A stretch of DNA of 64,000 nucleotides from Mesorhizobium sp. LHD-90 (GCF_030929505.1 NZ_JAVFVV010000008.1:186001-250000); one strand, 5' to 3'. Shown: positions 9,187 to 19,500, numbered from the stretch's first letter. The notes: generated by a model not told the origin, from the sequence alone. Numbers and translations: made by a program.

Positions 9187-10529
9187 CAGTTTCCGGCCTC
9201 TCCCTTGTCTTCAGCCGGGCCGACGATCAGCACTGCCGGCTCGACGCTGAGCAGTTTCTTCGCCACCGCCTTCGCCTGGTCGACCGTGACGGCATTGATG
9301 AAGTCGGCGCGGCGCTCGAAATAGTCGGCGCCCAGCCCGACATTCTGCAATTCGACCAGCGTCGAGGCAATGGAACTGGATGAATCGAGATTGTTGATGG
9401 CGTAGGCGCCGATCATGTATTTCTTGGCCGCCGCCAGTTCCTGCTCCGTCGGCCCGTTCTCGGCCATCTCTTTGACCACCTCGCGAATGATGCCGAGCGT
9501 TTCGCTGCCCTTGCCGGCGCGCGTCGATGTGCCGACGGTCAGCGCATTGGCGTGCTCGTAATTCACGATCGATGAATCGATTCCGTAGGTTAGGCCGCGT
9601 TTTTCACGCACTTCCTTGAACAGCCGCGAGGTGAAGGAGCCGCCGCCGAGGATGTGGTTCATCACCACCGCCGGGAAGAAATCCGCGTCCTTGCGGGCCA
9701 CCCCCGGATAGGTGAGATGCAGCCCAGTCTGGGGCAGCGGATAGTCGTAGCGCACCACCTGGCCGAGCTTCGGCGCGATGTCGGCCACCGGCGTCAACGC
9801 CGGCTTTTCCGGCAGGCCGCCGAACAGCTTGTCGAGGTCGCGCTTCAGCGTTTCGGCGTCGATCGCGCCGACCACGGCGACGTGCAGTTGCTCGCGGGCT
9901 AACAGCGCCTTGTGGAAGGCGCGCAGGTCGTCCGCCGTGATGGTCTTCAGCGACTCCTCCGTGCCCTCGTCCGGTCGCGAATAGGGATGGTCGCCATAGA
10001 TCGCCTTGAGCCAGCGGCGCGTCGCCTCGGTCTGCGGGTCCTTGGCCTGCGACTGGATGCCGGAAATGATCTGGTTGCGGATACGGTCGACCGGCGCCTG
10101 GTCGAAGCGCGGCTGGGTGATCGCCAGCCGCATAAGCTCCAGCGCCTCGTCCTTCTGGTCGGCCAGCATGCGCATGGCCCCGTAGATGTTGTCGCGGCTG
10201 GCGTTGAAGCGCATCTCAGCGCCGGCATCGTCCAGGCGCGTCTGGAAGGCGTCGCTGTCAAGGTCGCCGGCGCCCTCGTCGAACAGGCCGGTGATCAGGT
10301 TGGCCATGCCTTCCTTGCCTGGCGGGTCCTGCGTCTCGCCGCCTGCGAAGGAGAAGCGCAGCGAGACGATCGGCACCGAATAGTCCTCGACCAGCCAGGC
10401 TGTGATGCCGCCCGGCGATGTGACTTCCTGAATCTTTACGGCTGCTTGCGCTGGAAAGCTGACAATCAACAACAGCAGGCTGAGCGCCTTGGCTGCACTA
10501 CCAATATGGGTCGCGGCGTGGTTTCGCAT
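9186..10529 (-). CDS. M16 family peptidase-like protein, non-catalytic partner
   Basis: Insulinase/pitrilysin-family protein of about 447 residues with a signal peptide (hydrophobic LSLLLLIVSFPAQAA). At the place where active members carry HxxEH it reads EGMANLITGLFDEGAG, so the zinc ligands are missing. The rest of the fold, including the C-terminal R/Y region EVREKRGLTYGID, is intact. It is best read as the inactive subunit of a heterodimer with the upstream M16 protein. The start at 10529 has GGAAG 4 bases upstream; an ATG at 10547 is the alternative. Confidence 0.9.
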   Translation of the reverse strand: MRNHAATHIGSAAKALSLLLLIVSFPAQAAVKIQEVTSPGGITAWLVEDYSVPIVSLRFSFAGGETQDPPGKEGMANLITGLFDEGAGDLDSDAFQTRLDDAGAEMRFNASRDNIYGAMRMLADQKDEALELMRLAITQPRFDQAPVDRIRNQIISGIQSQAKDPQTEATRRWLKAIYGDHPYSRPDEGTEESLKTITADDLRAFHKALLAREQLHVAVVGAIDAETLKRDLDKLFGGLPEKPALTPVADIAPKLGQVVRYDYPLPQTGLHLTYPGVARKDADFFPAVVMNHILGGGSFTSRLFKEVREKRGLTYGIDSSIVNYEHANALTVGTSTRAGKGSETLGIIREVVKEMAENGPTEQELAAAKKYMIGAYAINNLDSSSSIASTLVELQNVGLGADYFERRADFINAVTVDQAKAVAKKLLSVEPAVLIVGPAEDKGEAGN

Positions 10530-10564
10530 TATGCTTCCGAAGATCATGCTCGTTCCCGCCCGGA

Positions 10565-11944
10565 TCAATTGGAGGTTTCCTGCGACGGCAGCAGATAGGC
10601 CGTCACGGACTGATGCGGCTTGAGATATTTGACGGCCACCGCCTTGACCTGGTCGGCGGTCACGGACTTGATCCGGTCCGGCCACGCCTGCACGTCCTTG
10701 ACGGTGCTGCCGGTGGTCAGCGCCGAGCCGTACATGTTGGCTAGGCTGGACGGGCTGTCCTGGGCGAAGACCATGCTGCGCACCAGCCGGTTCTTGGCCT
10801 TCTCCAACTCATCCGCGCCGATGCCGTCGCGCTGGACGCGAGCGATTTCGGCATCCACCTCGTTCTCCAGCTTCTGCAGACCGTCGGAGCCGCGCGGCGA
10901 GCCGTAGACGGTGAAGCTGGTCTCATCGAGCGCGGTGCCGTCGTAATAGGCCCCGCTGCCGGCCGCGATGCCGTCCTTGACCACAAGCTGCTGGTAGAGC
11001 CGGCTGCGCGTGCCGCCGCCAAGTATCTCGGACAGCAGGTCGAGCGCCTCGGCCTCGCCCGGCTCGGCGGTGCGGTAGGATGGCGCCAGCCAGTATTTGG
11101 CGAAGCTCGGTATCGTGACGCGGGCGTCCACCATCGTCACCGTGCGGCCGGTGTTCTGCTCCGGCTCGGTCGGCCGGATGCGGGGCGGCAGGTCGGGACC
11201 GCGCGCCACCTTGCCATAGGTTTCCTCGGCCAGCTTGCGTACCTGGTCGGCCTCGACGTCGCCGGCCACCACCAGCACGGCGTTGTTCGGACGGTAATAC
11301 TGGTTGTAGAAGGCGACCGCGTCGTCGCGGTTCAGCTTTTCCATCTCGTGCATCCAGCCGATCACCGGCACCCGGTAGGGGTGGTTCTGGTAGAGCGTCG
11401 CCTGCACCTCTTCCGACAGCAGCGATTCCGGATCGCCCTCGATGCGCGACCGGCGCTCCTCCAGCACCACGTCGCGCTCCGGCCCGATCACCGCGTCGGT
11501 GAGGATCAGGTTGCGCATGCGGTCGGCTTCCAGCGCCATCATCGTGCCCAGCGCGTCCGGCGGGATCGTCTCGTGATAGGTGGTGTAGTCGTAGGAGGTG
11601 AAGGCGTTCTCGCTGCCCCCGATGGCGGCAACCGCCGCGTCGAACTCGCCCGGCTTGTGGTTGGTCGTGCCTTTAAACATCAGGTGCTCGAAGAAATGCG
11701 CGATGCCGGATTTTCCGGGCGGCTCGTCAGCGCTGCCGACCTTGTACCAGACCATATGCGTGACGATCGGCGCGCGGTGATCCGGGATCACCACCACCTC
11801 CATGCCGTTGTCGAGCAGAAAATTCTCGACCGGCTCCCGCTTTCCCTTTGCATCCGCGAAAGCGGCGGCGGGGACCGACACGATCATCAGGCCGAGGAAC
11901 GCGGCACGAAAAAACTGGCGGACCGTCTTGGCTTCGAGATTCAT
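10565..11944 (-). CDS. M16 family zinc metallopeptidase, catalytic subunit
   Basis: Periplasmic insulinase-type protease of 459 residues. Residues 1-30 form a signal peptide ending AAAFA. The inverted zinc motif HFFEH is at residues 83-87, with a downstream glutamate ligand in the segment [12 protein letters not shown]-terminal M16C domain follows. Bacterial two-gene M16 systems (one subunit with HxxEH, one without) act as heterodimers, and this gene is directly followed by such an inactive partner. The substrate is unknown, with misfolded or signal-derived peptides possible. Confidence 0.93.
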   Translation of the reverse strand: MNLEAKTVRQFFRAAFLGLMIVSVPAAAFADAKGKREPVENFLLDNGMEVVVIPDHRAPIVTHMVWYKVGSADEPPGKSGIAHFFEHLMFKGTTNHKPGEFDAAVAAIGGSENAFTSYDYTTYHETIPPDALGTMMALEADRMRNLILTDAVIGPERDVVLEERRSRIEGDPESLLSEEVQATLYQNHPYRVPVIGWMHEMEKLNRDDAVAFYNQYYRPNNAVLVVAGDVEADQVRKLAEETYGKVARGPDLPPRIRPTEPEQNTGRTVTMVDARVTIPSFAKYWLAPSYRTAEPGEAEALDLLSEILGGGTRSRLYQQLVVKDGIAAGSGAYYDGTALDETSFTVYGSPRGSDGLQKLENEVDAEIARVQRDGIGADELEKAKNRLVRSMVFAQDSPSSLANMYGSALTTGSTVKDVQAWPDRIKSVTADQVKAVAVKYLKPHQSVTAYLLPSQETSN

Positions 11945-12066
11945 GCGGGCTCCTCGGCGGGGTTCGGTCCGGCCTTATATGGGCCGCCGACGCAAGGCGG
12001 AAAGTGAATTGTTCGTCATGTTGGGCGCAGAGCAGGGCCGAATTCAGGCGGATCGAGGCCGCGAAC

Positions 12067-12621
12067 TCACGCGACCTGAAGGAACCGGATCACGGTTTCG
12101 CCGTAAGAACGCTCGTCGAGCAGCTCAAAACCTTCGACAGGTCCGAAGCCCGTGGAGGCCGCTTCCTCGACCAAGCACAGGGCGCGCGGCGCCAGCCAGC
12201 CGCCGGCGAGAGCCGACGCGAGCGCCTGCTCTCCCAAGCCCCTTGCATAAGGCGGATCGGCGAAGACCAGGCCGAAGGGCTGGATGTTGCCCGCCTCGCC
12301 CAGCCTCGTCGCGTCGCGCCGAAAAATCTTGGTGCGCCCGGTCAGGCCGAACGCCTCGACATTGGTGCGGATCAGGCCCCTGCCCTCCGCCGATTCCTCG
12401 ATGAACATGCAGAAAGCGGCGCCGCGCGACAGCGCCTCGAGGCCCAGCGCGCCGGTGCCGGCGAACAGGTCGAGCACGCGCGCACCGGCAAGCCGCTCGC
12501 CGAAACGGTGGGCGACGACGTTGAACACCGACTCGCGCGCACGGTCGGTGGTCGGGCGGATATCCTGCGAGCGCGGCGTCGCCAGCGGCCGGCCGCGAAA
12601 TTCTCCCCCGACGATGCGCAT
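12067..12621 (-). CDS. rsmD: 16S rRNA (guanine(966)-N(2))-methyltransferase
   Basis: Methylates G966 of 16S rRNA using SAM. It has 184 residues, a normal family length. It begins with the RsmD signature MRIVGGEFRGRPLATP, has SAM motif I DLFAGTGALG at 51-60 and the catalytic motif DPPY at 122-125. The gene starts 6 bases after the stop of the pseudouridine synthase gene on the same strand, so two rRNA-modifying enzymes share one transcript. The pairing of these two genes is, as I recall, common in Rhizobiales. Confidence 0.95.
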   Translation of the reverse strand: MRIVGGEFRGRPLATPRSQDIRPTTDRARESVFNVVAHRFGERLAGARVLDLFAGTGALGLEALSRGAAFCMFIEESAEGRGLIRTNVEAFGLTGRTKIFRRDATRLGEAGNIQPFGLVFADPPYARGLGEQALASALAGGWLAPRALCLVEEAASTGFGPVEGFELLDERSYGETVIRFLQVA

Positions 12622-12627
12622 GCGCGA

Positions 12628-14847
12628 CTACTCGTCGTCGCGCGGCTTGCGCGGCCGCACCGGTCGATCGCCCGGACCGCCTTTGCCGTCCCGGCCCTCG
12701 CCGCGTGGCTTGCCGAAGGGTTTTGCGCCGCCGGGCTTGCCGTAGGCCGGCTTGCGGCTTTTCTTGGCCTCCTCGGCTGCAGCTTTTTCGGCGGCCAGCC
12801 GCCCGGCGCCTTGCGGCCGCGACCCTGGAGCCATCCAGACATTCGCCTTGCGCTGCCCCGGCGGCTCGACCGGACGCTGCTCGCGCTCGCCGAATTTTTT
12901 CCCGCGCGGCGGACGATCCCCGGCGTCAGGTTTCGCGCCACGCTCGAAACGTCCGCCGCCGGTTCCGCGCCCTGGCTTGTCGCCGAATCCGCCTCGATCG
13001 GGCTTGGTCGACAACCTGCCCAGCGCGTCCTCGCGAATGCGGTCCTTGCTGCGTCCGCGCGCCTTGATCAGGCCGCCCTCGCCGACCGCGAGGGGCCGGG
13101 GCGTGCGGTGCGGCTCGGACTCCGGTCGCTCCTCGCGGGACTTCGGCTTGTTGGAGAACGGCTTTACGATATCGGCCTCGAAATTCGCACCGGATTCCTC
13201 GATCAGACGCTCGCCGAGCTGGTCGCGCAGCATCCTGCCCTTCAGCTCCTGAACATGGCCTTCCGGCAGTTCGCCGAGCTGGAACGGGCCGAAGGAAATG
13301 CGGATCAGCCGCGTCACGTCGAGACCGAGCGCGCCAAGAATGTTCTTGACCTCGCGGTTCTTTCCTTCGCGCAGGCCAATCGTCAGCCAGGCGTTGGTGC
13401 CCTGCTCGCGGTCGAGCGACGCCTCGATCGAGCCGTAGAACACGCCGTCGACCGCGATGCCGTCCTTCAGCGCCGCCAAGGCGCTTTCCTCGACCTTGCC
13501 ATGAACGCGCGCCCGGTAGCGGCGCAGCCAGCCGGTCGCCGGCAGTTCCAGCGTGCGCGCCAGCCCGCCATCGTTGGTGAGCAGCAGCAGGCCCTCGGTG
13601 TTGATGTCGAGCCGCCCGACGGTGATCAGCCTGGGCAGATCGGCCGGCAGCACGTCGAACACCGTGCGGCGGCCTTCCGGATCGCGATTGGTGGTCACCA
13701 CGCCGGCCGGCTTGTGGAAAAGGAAAAGCCTTGTACGCTCGATCGGCGGCAGCAGGTTGCCGTCGAGTTCGATCACGTCTTCGGCCGTCACATTGACCGC
13801 CGGGCTTGCCAGGACCTTGCCGTTGACCCGAACCCGACCCGCGGCGATCAGGTCCTCGGCGTCGCGCCGCGAGGCAATGCCGACCCGCGCCAGGCGCTTG
13901 GCGATGCGCTCGCCGCCCTCTTCCGCGGAGATCGGCGCGCGGGAAAACGGCTTGCGCTCGCCGGAAGGCCGCGAAGGCCCGGCGTCCCGTTTCTCAAACG
14001 GTTTTCGCGGCGAACGCTGTCCGTCGCCGTCCCTGTCGAAACGGCGCGGGCGGTCACCTTGTTCGCGCGGGCGGTCTTCACGCTCGAACCTGCGCACCGT
14101 ACGATCCCCCTCCCCGGAGTCCGGGCGGCGCTTGGTGAAAGGCCTGTCTCCCGCATCGGAGCGCGACGGCCGCTCGGGGCGCGCCGCGGTATCGTCCCTG
14201 CGTGACAGCGAGCGTTCATGGCGGCCCGGCCGCGAGTCGCCATCGCCACGCGGCGTGAACGATCTTTCCTCGCGCTGCTTGAACGGCCTGTCCTCGCGGG
14301 GTGAAAAACTCTTGCCTTCCGGACGGGGTCGGTAGGGTTTTGCGGCGCGTTCGCCAGAGGCCTCACCACCGTCGTCGCGCGGTTTGAACGATCTGTCCTC
14401 GCGCGGCTTGAACGGCCTGCTCCCGTCGCGCGGCGCAAACGGTTTGTCACCGCGCGGCTTGAATGGCCGGCCCTCTCCGCGAGGCTCGTCGCTGCGGCGG
14501 AACGACTTCGCCGGACGCTCCCCCGCATCGTCGCCTTCGCGACGGCGGAACGGCTTTTCGCGAGCTTGGCGCTCGCCCGAGGCCGTATCACCGGAGAACC
14601 GAGCTTTCGCGGCCGGCCGATCGCCGTCGCGGAACGGCTTGCCGCCCTTGGCCGCGAAACCGCCACTTTTGCCGCCGAATTTCTTCTCTCCGAACGTCTT
14701 CTTTCCGCCGAATCCAGGCTTGTCGCCCTTGGCGCGAAATCCCGGCTTGCCGCCTTTCGGGCCAGTTCCGCCGGTGCGGTTGCCGGTTTTGCGGTCGCCG
14801 GGCGCGCGCGCGCTCCTGCCGGAAGGTTTTTTCGGTTCGTCGTCCAT
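12628..14847 (-). CDS. RluB/RsuA-type rRNA pseudouridine synthase with long basic disordered tails
   Basis: Pseudouridine synthase of 739 residues, far longer than the 250-300 of a plain RsuA/RluB enzyme. The S4 RNA-binding domain starts near residue 311 (RIAKRLARVGIASRRDAEDL). The catalytic domain runs from about 375 to 550 with the GRLD motif, whose catalytic aspartate is near residue 414. About 305 N-terminal and 180 C-terminal residues are low-complexity and rich in R, K, G, D and P, with repeated FKPRxD-like units. The start ATG at 14847 begins MDDEPKKPSGRSAR. The exact uridine modified (probably 23S 2605) is inferred from family similarity. Confidence 0.9.
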   Translation of the reverse strand: MDDEPKKPSGRSARAPGDRKTGNRTGGTGPKGGKPGFRAKGDKPGFGGKKTFGEKKFGGKSGGFAAKGGKPFRDGDRPAAKARFSGDTASGERQAREKPFRRREGDDAGERPAKSFRRSDEPRGEGRPFKPRGDKPFAPRDGSRPFKPREDRSFKPRDDGGEASGERAAKPYRPRPEGKSFSPREDRPFKQREERSFTPRGDGDSRPGRHERSLSRRDDTAARPERPSRSDAGDRPFTKRRPDSGEGDRTVRRFEREDRPREQGDRPRRFDRDGDGQRSPRKPFEKRDAGPSRPSGERKPFSRAPISAEEGGERIAKRLARVGIASRRDAEDLIAAGRVRVNGKVLASPAVNVTAEDVIELDGNLLPPIERTRLFLFHKPAGVVTTNRDPEGRRTVFDVLPADLPRLITVGRLDINTEGLLLLTNDGGLARTLELPATGWLRRYRARVHGKVEESALAALKDGIAVDGVFYGSIEASLDREQGTNAWLTIGLREGKNREVKNILGALGLDVTRLIRISFGPFQLGELPEGHVQELKGRMLRDQLGERLIEESGANFEADIVKPFSNKPKSREERPESEPHRTPRPLAVGEGGLIKARGRSKDRIREDALGRLSTKPDRGGFGDKPGRGTGGGRFERGAKPDAGDRPPRGKKFGEREQRPVEPPGQRKANVWMAPGSRPQGAGRLAAEKAAAEEAKKSRKPAYGKPGGAKPFGKPRGEGRDGKGGPGDRPVRPRKPRDDE

Positions 14848-14911
14848 GGGCCTTTGCCTTTCAGGGCGCGGTGTAGCAGTAACGTTCCGGACGCGCGAGG
14901 GAAATGTCTGC

Positions 14912-15376
14912 ATGGTTCCCCCCTTGAAACGCCCGGATTTCATGAGTTTGGCGCTTGCCGAAGCCGAGGCCGCGGCGGCGCGTGGAGAGGTGCCGGTCGG
15001 CGCCGTGCTCGTGCGCGGCGACGAGATGCTTGCCTGCGTCGGCAATCGCACCCGCGAGCTGAAAGACGCGACAGCGCATGCCGAGATGCTGGCTATCCGC
15101 GAGGCGTCCGGAAAACTCGACGCCGAGCGGCTGACCGACTGCGATCTCTATGTCACGCTGGAACCCTGCGCCATGTGCGCGGCGGCGATCTCATTCGCGC
15201 GGATCCGGCGCCTCTATTTCGGCGCCGTCGACGAGAAAGGCGGCGCCGTCGTCAGCGGGCCGCGTTTCTACGCCTCACCGACCTGCCACCACACGCCCGA
15301 AGTCTATCCAGGCATTGGCGAACGCCCCGCTGCGGAAATGCTGAAACGCTTTTTCCGGAACCGCCGCGATCCGTAG
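14912..15376 (+). CDS. tadA: tRNA adenosine(34) deaminase
   Basis: Converts A34 to inosine in tRNA-Arg(ACG). It has 154 residues. The zinc site and proton shuttle are complete: HAE at 56-58 and PCAMC at 85-89. The segment VPVGAVLVRGDEML is typical of the family. The start at 14912 (MVPPLKRPDFMSL) is the first ATG in frame; a second ATG at 14942 is possible and would give a length nearer the family core. It runs divergently from the pseudouridine synthase gene, about 64 bases apart, a normal rhizobial neighbour arrangement. Confidence 0.94.
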   Translation: MVPPLKRPDFMSLALAEAEAAAARGEVPVGAVLVRGDEMLACVGNRTRELKDATAHAEMLAIREASGKLDAERLTDCDLYVTLEPCAMCAAAISFARIRRLYFGAVDEKGGAVVSGPRFYASPTCHHTPEVYPGIGERPAAEMLKRFFRNRRDP

Positions 15377-15406
15377 GAATTCTTGGGGACCGCGGTCTCG
15401 TCCCGC

Positions 15407-16111
15407 TTACCAGGGCAGGACGTCGGCCCAGCTCTTGTCGCTCTTCTTGCGCGCCTCGGCCTTCAGGCGACGCTCTTTCCTGAGCTCGTCCTCGCCGAGT
15501 TCGCCAACCGGCGCACCGGTCGCCGCCTGCCGGTAGTCGAGCGGCGGCTCGCTGAGGAATTTGCGGACTTCCGGATTGCCCTGGCGCTGTTCGGCCAGCT
15601 TCTTGCGGAACGCCTCACTCTGGGCGTTCGTCGCCACCAGGCCGACCGGCTGCACGCCGGTCTCCAGGTGGCGTGTGTTCATGACCGGGTTCTTTTCGGC
15701 TTTCGCCGCGGTCGCTCTCGCCAGATCGGGCTCGATGCTCGGGCTCCAGTTCGGATCGTCGCGGTTCGCGTCGGCATCGGCACGCAGCCGCGCCCGCTTT
15801 TCTTCCGGCGATTCCACCCAGGCGGGATTGTCGGCCGAGGCGACGCTTTCCTGCGGCGCCGGCAGCGCTGCGGCGGAACCCTTGACGGGCTTCACCAACT
15901 CGGGGCGCGGCTTGTAGTCGATCGGCGGACGTTCCTTGGGGGCGAGCGCCAGGATGTTGCTGACGTCGCCAAGGAGCTGCTCGCTCGATGTCTTGTCGGT
16001 GCCGTAGGTCGGCGAACTCATGCAGCCCGAGAGCGCAACGCCCACAACCGCCAGACCGGCAGCCATCGCTATGCCGGAACGGCGGTTTCCCGTCATGCCA
16101 AGAAGTGTCAC
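15407..16111 (-). CDS. Predicted lipoprotein of unknown function
   Basis: A 234-residue protein with a type II signal sequence. After MTLLGMTGNRRSG a hydrophobic stretch ends in the lipobox ALSGC, with the acylated cysteine near residue 29. The mature part is hydrophilic, proline-rich and rich in charged residues, with no recognised domain; it ends in KKSDKSWADVLPW. I do not recognise a named family, though similar lipoproteins seem common in Rhizobiales. It ends about 30 bases from the convergent tadA gene. An envelope location is well supported; the function is not. Confidence 0.8.
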   Translation of the reverse strand: MTLLGMTGNRRSGIAMAAGLAVVGVALSGCMSSPTYGTDKTSSEQLLGDVSNILALAPKERPPIDYKPRPELVKPVKGSAAALPAPQESVASADNPAWVESPEEKRARLRADADANRDDPNWSPSIEPDLARATAAKAEKNPVMNTRHLETGVQPVGLVATNAQSEAFRKKLAEQRQGNPEVRKFLSEPPLDYRQAATGAPVGELGEDELRKERRLKAEARKKSDKSWADVLPW

Positions 16112-16243
16112 GCGATAAGCCTCTTAAAGTCGCCCCGAATCCCCTTGTATGCGGATTGGCGGGCAAATCCGGCGATAGTTTGTCGCCGGATTGGTTAATT
16201 CTCTACCGTATGCGTTCACGCATAACAACGCATACGGCGATTT

Positions 16244-19200
16244 TCACGGCAATCTGCCCAGCTTTTGCAGTTCGCGCAGCGCCGCGGCGTCGCGCGCCGA
16301 CACATCCGGGAACGCCGGATCGGAGCCGACATCGTCGGTATAGCGCCAGGAGCGCGCGCATTTCGTGCCCGACGCGAGTCGCGGCACGACCGCCACGCCG
16401 GCCACGTCGTCCAGCCGGAAGGCGTCCGCCGGCGCCTCGCCATCCGTGACGGCGATGGCGCTGGTAATCGCCACTTCCGCCATGTCGGCGTCGCTCACCG
16501 CGGCAAACAGGTCGGGATCCGCCACGAACACCTGAGGTGCCGCCTCCAGCGACGAGCCGATCACCTTCTTCGCCCGCTCGATCTCGAGCGCCGCCGTGAC
16601 CACGCCGCGCACCTTCCGCACTTTTCGCCACTTTTCCGCCAGCGCGTCGTCGCGCCAGTCGGCAGGCACGTCTGGGAACTGCTCCAGATGGATCGAGCGC
16701 CGGTCCGGATAACGCTCCAGCCACGCCTCTTCCGTGGTGAAGGGCAGCATCGGCGCCAGCCACGTCGCCAGATGGTCGAACAGATGCCGTACCACCTGCA
16801 CCGCTGCCAGCCGCCGCTTGCTCGACGGCGCGTCGCAGTAGAGCGCGTCCTTGCGGATATCGAAGTAAAACGCCGACAGATCGACCACCATGAAGTCCAG
16901 CAGCGATTTTGTGATGCGCTTGAAGTCGAAGGCGTCGTAGCCGCCGCGCACCACCTCGTCGAGCTCGGAGAGCCGGTGCAGCATCAGCCGCTCCAGCTCC
17001 GGCATCTCGGCCAGAGCCACATCCCTACCGTCGTCATGCGCCAGCGTGCCCAGCATCCAGCGGATGGTGTTGCGCAGTTTCCTGTAGGCATCGATGTTGG
17101 TCTGCAGCACGTTCTTGCCGAGCCGCTGGTCTTCCCAGTAGTCGGTGGTCATCACCCAGAGCCGCAGGATGTCGGCGCCGGATTGCTTCATCACGTCCTG
17201 CGGCACGACCGTATTGCCGAGCGACTTCGACATTTTCCGGCCTTCCTCATCCATGGTGAAACCATGGGTGACGACCGTGTCGTAAGGCGCCCTGCCCCGC
17301 GTCCCGCAGCTTTCGAGCAGCGAAGAGTGGAACCAGCCGCGATGCTGGTCCGAGCCTTCCAGATAGACGTCCGCCGGCCATTTCAGATCCGGCCGGTCCT
17401 CCAGCGTGAAGGTGTGGGTCGAGCCCGAATCAAACCAGACATCGAGGATGTCCTTGACCATCGTCCACGGTTCGTTGGCTTTCGGCCCGAGAAAGCGCTC
17501 TCGTGCTCCGTCCGCGAACCAGGCGTCGGCGCCTTCGGCCTCAAAGGCTTCGAGGATGCGCTGGTTGACCGCGTCGTCCTTCAGCACGTTGCCGTCTTCG
17601 TCGGCGAAGACGCAGATCGGCACGCCCCAGGCGCGCTGACGCGACAGAACCCAGTCGGGCCGTTCGGCGATCATCGCGCGCAGCCGCGTCTGGCCCGCCG
17701 CCGGCACAAAGCGCGTGGCGTCGATGGCGGCCAGGGCGCGGGAGCGGAGGGTGTCGGGCTTACCCTCCCCTTGAGGGGGAGGGTCGGCGCGAAGCGCCGG
17801 GGTGGGGTGAGAGCCAGTTACACCCCCACCCGCGCCGCTTCGCGTCGCGACCTCCCCCCTCGAGGGGGAGGTAAACCCACCCAGTTCCTTGTCCATATAG
17901 ACGAACCACTGCGGCGTGTTGCGGAAGATCACCGGCTTCTTCGAGCGCCAGCTATGCGGGTACTGGTGCTTCAGCCGCCCGCGCGCGAACAGCATGTTGC
18001 GCTCGATCAGCGCGTCAATGACTGCCTTGTTGGCGTCGCCCTTCTTGCCGGAATCGTCGATGACGCGCGCCGCCCCGCCGGGACGGTCCGGGCCGAAGCC
18101 CGGCGCATCCTTGGTGAAGAAGCCGGCATCGTCGACCGTGAAGGGGATCGCGGTGTCGATGCCGCGCGCGGTCAGGTCTTTTCCGGCCGACATCCAGGCG
18201 TCGAAGTCTTCGCGACCGTGGCCGGGCGCGGTGTGGACGAAGCCCGTACCGGCATCCTCGGTGACGTGGCTACCGGCAAGCGTGGGGACGGCGAACTCAT
18301 AGCCCCCGGCGAGACCCTTGAGCGGATGCGCAAGCGTCAGGGAGTCGAGCATCGCGCCCTCCACCTCGGAGATGCGCCTCAGCGTCAGCTTAGCCTTCTC
18401 GGCGCATTCCTGAGCGAGCCGGCTTGCGATTATCAGCTTCTCGCCGGGCCTCGGACCGAAATCATTCTCCGCCGTCTCAACCTCATAGAGGTTGTACAGC
18501 ACATTCATGCGGGCAAACGCCACCGCGCGGTTACCCGGGATCGTCCAAGGCGTAGTGGTCCAGATCAGCACACTGGAATCGAGCAACTGCGGGACGAGCG
18601 CAAGCATGTCGTTTGTCAAGCCTTCGGCCTGCTCTGAGTAGGCGCCCTGTCCAACCTTGAAATGGTTTTCAAGCTCTTTGGTTTTGAGGTCCCTTAGCCC
18701 AAGAAATTTCTCTTGATCGAAGGCGACCACCGGAAACTTCACCCAGACCGTATCGCTCTCGTAATCGGCATACTCGACCTCGGCCTCGGCCAGCGCGGTG
18801 CGCTCGACCACGCTCCACATCACCGGTTTCGAGCCGCGATAGAGCTGGCCGCTCAGGGCGAACTTCAAAAGCTCACCGGCGATGCGCGACTCCGCGTGGA
18901 AATTCATCGTCGTGTAGGGGTTCTTGAAGTCGCCGATCACGCCGAGCCGCTGGAACTCGGCGCCCTGCACGGTGATCCATTTTTCCGCATAGGCGCGACA
19001 TTCCTGCCGGAAGGCGACCATGGCGGCGGGATCGGACAAGTCTGGCTTGGCCTTGCCCTTGGAGCGATAGTTCTCCTCCTCGATCTTCCACTCGATCGGC
19101 AGGCCGTGGCAGTCCCAGCCCGGCACGTAGTTGGAATCGTAGCCGCGCATCTGGAACGAGCGGGTGATCACGTCCTTCAGGATCTTGTTGAGCGCATGGC

Positions 19201-19417
19201 CGATATGGATGTTGCCGTTGGCATAGGGCGGGCCGTCATGCAGCACATATTTCGGCCGGCCGGCCGCGTCCTCGCGCAAGCGGGCATAAAGGTCCATCTC
19301 CTGCCAGCGCGCCACGATCTGCGGCTCCTTCTCCGGCAGGCCGGCGCGCATCGGAAAATCCGTCTGCGGCAGGTAGAGCGTCTTTGAATAGTCAAGTTTT
19401 TCGGTTGCGTCGGTCAT
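16244..19417 (-). CDS. ileS: Isoleucyl-tRNA synthetase with an in-frame repeat insertion
   Basis: Class Ia synthetase charging tRNA-Ile. HIGH is at residues 71-74 and KMSKS near 724-728 ([10 protein letters not shown]). The CP1 editing domain lies between about 200 and 450, and an anticodon-binding region follows. The length is 1057 residues, longer than the usual 960-1010. About 40 residues (roughly 515-554, beginning [14 protein letters not shown]) correspond to a palindromic DNA repeat at 17762-17873 and look foreign. The frame stays open through it and both flanks align with normal IleS sequence, so the gene is probably functional. It is preceded by a possible leader peptide and terminator. 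Confidence 0.97.
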   Translation of the reverse strand: MTDATEKLDYSKTLYLPQTDFPMRAGLPEKEPQIVARWQEMDLYARLREDAAGRPKYVLHDGPPYANGNIHIGHALNKILKDVITRSFQMRGYDSNYVPGWDCHGLPIEWKIEEENYRSKGKAKPDLSDPAAMVAFRQECRAYAEKWITVQGAEFQRLGVIGDFKNPYTTMNFHAESRIAGELLKFALSGQLYRGSKPVMWSVVERTALAEAEVEYADYESDTVWVKFPVVAFDQEKFLGLRDLKTKELENHFKVGQGAYSEQAEGLTNDMLALVPQLLDSSVLIWTTTPWTIPGNRAVAFARMNVLYNLYEVETAENDFGPRPGEKLIIASRLAQECAEKAKLTLRRISEVEGAMLDSLTLAHPLKGLAGGYEFAVPTLAGSHVTEDAGTGFVHTAPGHGREDFDAWMSAGKDLTARGIDTAIPFTVDDAGFFTKDAPGFGPDRPGGAARVIDDSGKKGDANKAVIDALIERNMLFARGRLKHQYPHSWRSKKPVIFRNTPQWFVYMDKELGGFTSPSRGEVATRSGAGGGVTGSHPTPALRADPPPQGEGKPDTLRSRALAAIDATRFVPAAGQTRLRAMIAERPDWVLSRQRAWGVPICVFADEDGNVLKDDAVNQRILEAFEAEGADAWFADGARERFLGPKANEPWTMVKDILDVWFDSGSTHTFTLEDRPDLKWPADVYLEGSDQHRGWFHSSLLESCGTRGRAPYDTVVTHGFTMDEEGRKMSKSLGNTVVPQDVMKQSGADILRLWVMTTDYWEDQRLGKNVLQTNIDAYRKLRNTIRWMLGTLAHDDGRDVALAEMPELERLMLHRLSELDEVVRGGYDAFDFKRITKSLLDFMVVDLSAFYFDIRKDALYCDAPSSKRRLAAVQVVRHLFDHLATWLAPMLPFTTEEAWLERYPDRRSIHLEQFPDVPADWRDDALAEKWRKVRKVRGVVTAALEIERAKKVIGSSLEAAPQVFVADPDLFAAVSDADMAEVAITSAIAVTDGEAPADAFRLDDVAGVAVVPRLASGTKCARSWRYTDDVGSDPAFPDVSARDAAALRELQKLGRLP
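17762..17873. repeat. Palindromic repeat element, family A, inside ileS
   Basis: A 112-base imperfect inverted repeat of two arms of about 50 bases. Each arm holds an outer palindrome (CCCTCCCC/GGGGAGGG type at 17764-17784 and 17851-17871), then a small GC hairpin (GGCGC, GAA, GCGCC on the left), then a GGGTGGGG block facing the centre. The same architecture recurs at 33281-33424 with a different sequence. The flanking ileS reading frame is kept open. It resembles repetitive extragenic palindromes, but here it lies inside a coding sequence. Confidence 0.85.
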
Positions 19418-19500
19418 CGTCTTGCCATTGTGGACTGCCCGGCCGGAAAGCCAGGGCGTTCAACTATCATGAACTGGGAAAAGCGCGAGTGCGCTCTGGG

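Noticed and set aside
11848..14205. A 785-codon open frame on the plus strand opposite rsmD and the pseudouridine synthase
   Set aside because: The opposite strand encodes rsmD and a pseudouridine synthase with complete motifs. The frame is an artefact of GC-rich low-complexity DNA.
17762..17873. Frameshift or pseudogene reading of ileS
   Set aside because: The frame stays open on both sides of the repeat and all catalytic motifs are present, so the gene is treated as intact.
16265..18637. A 790-codon open frame opposite ileS
   Set aside because: ileS has HIGH and KMSKS in the right places on the minus strand. The plus-strand frame has no recognisable domain.
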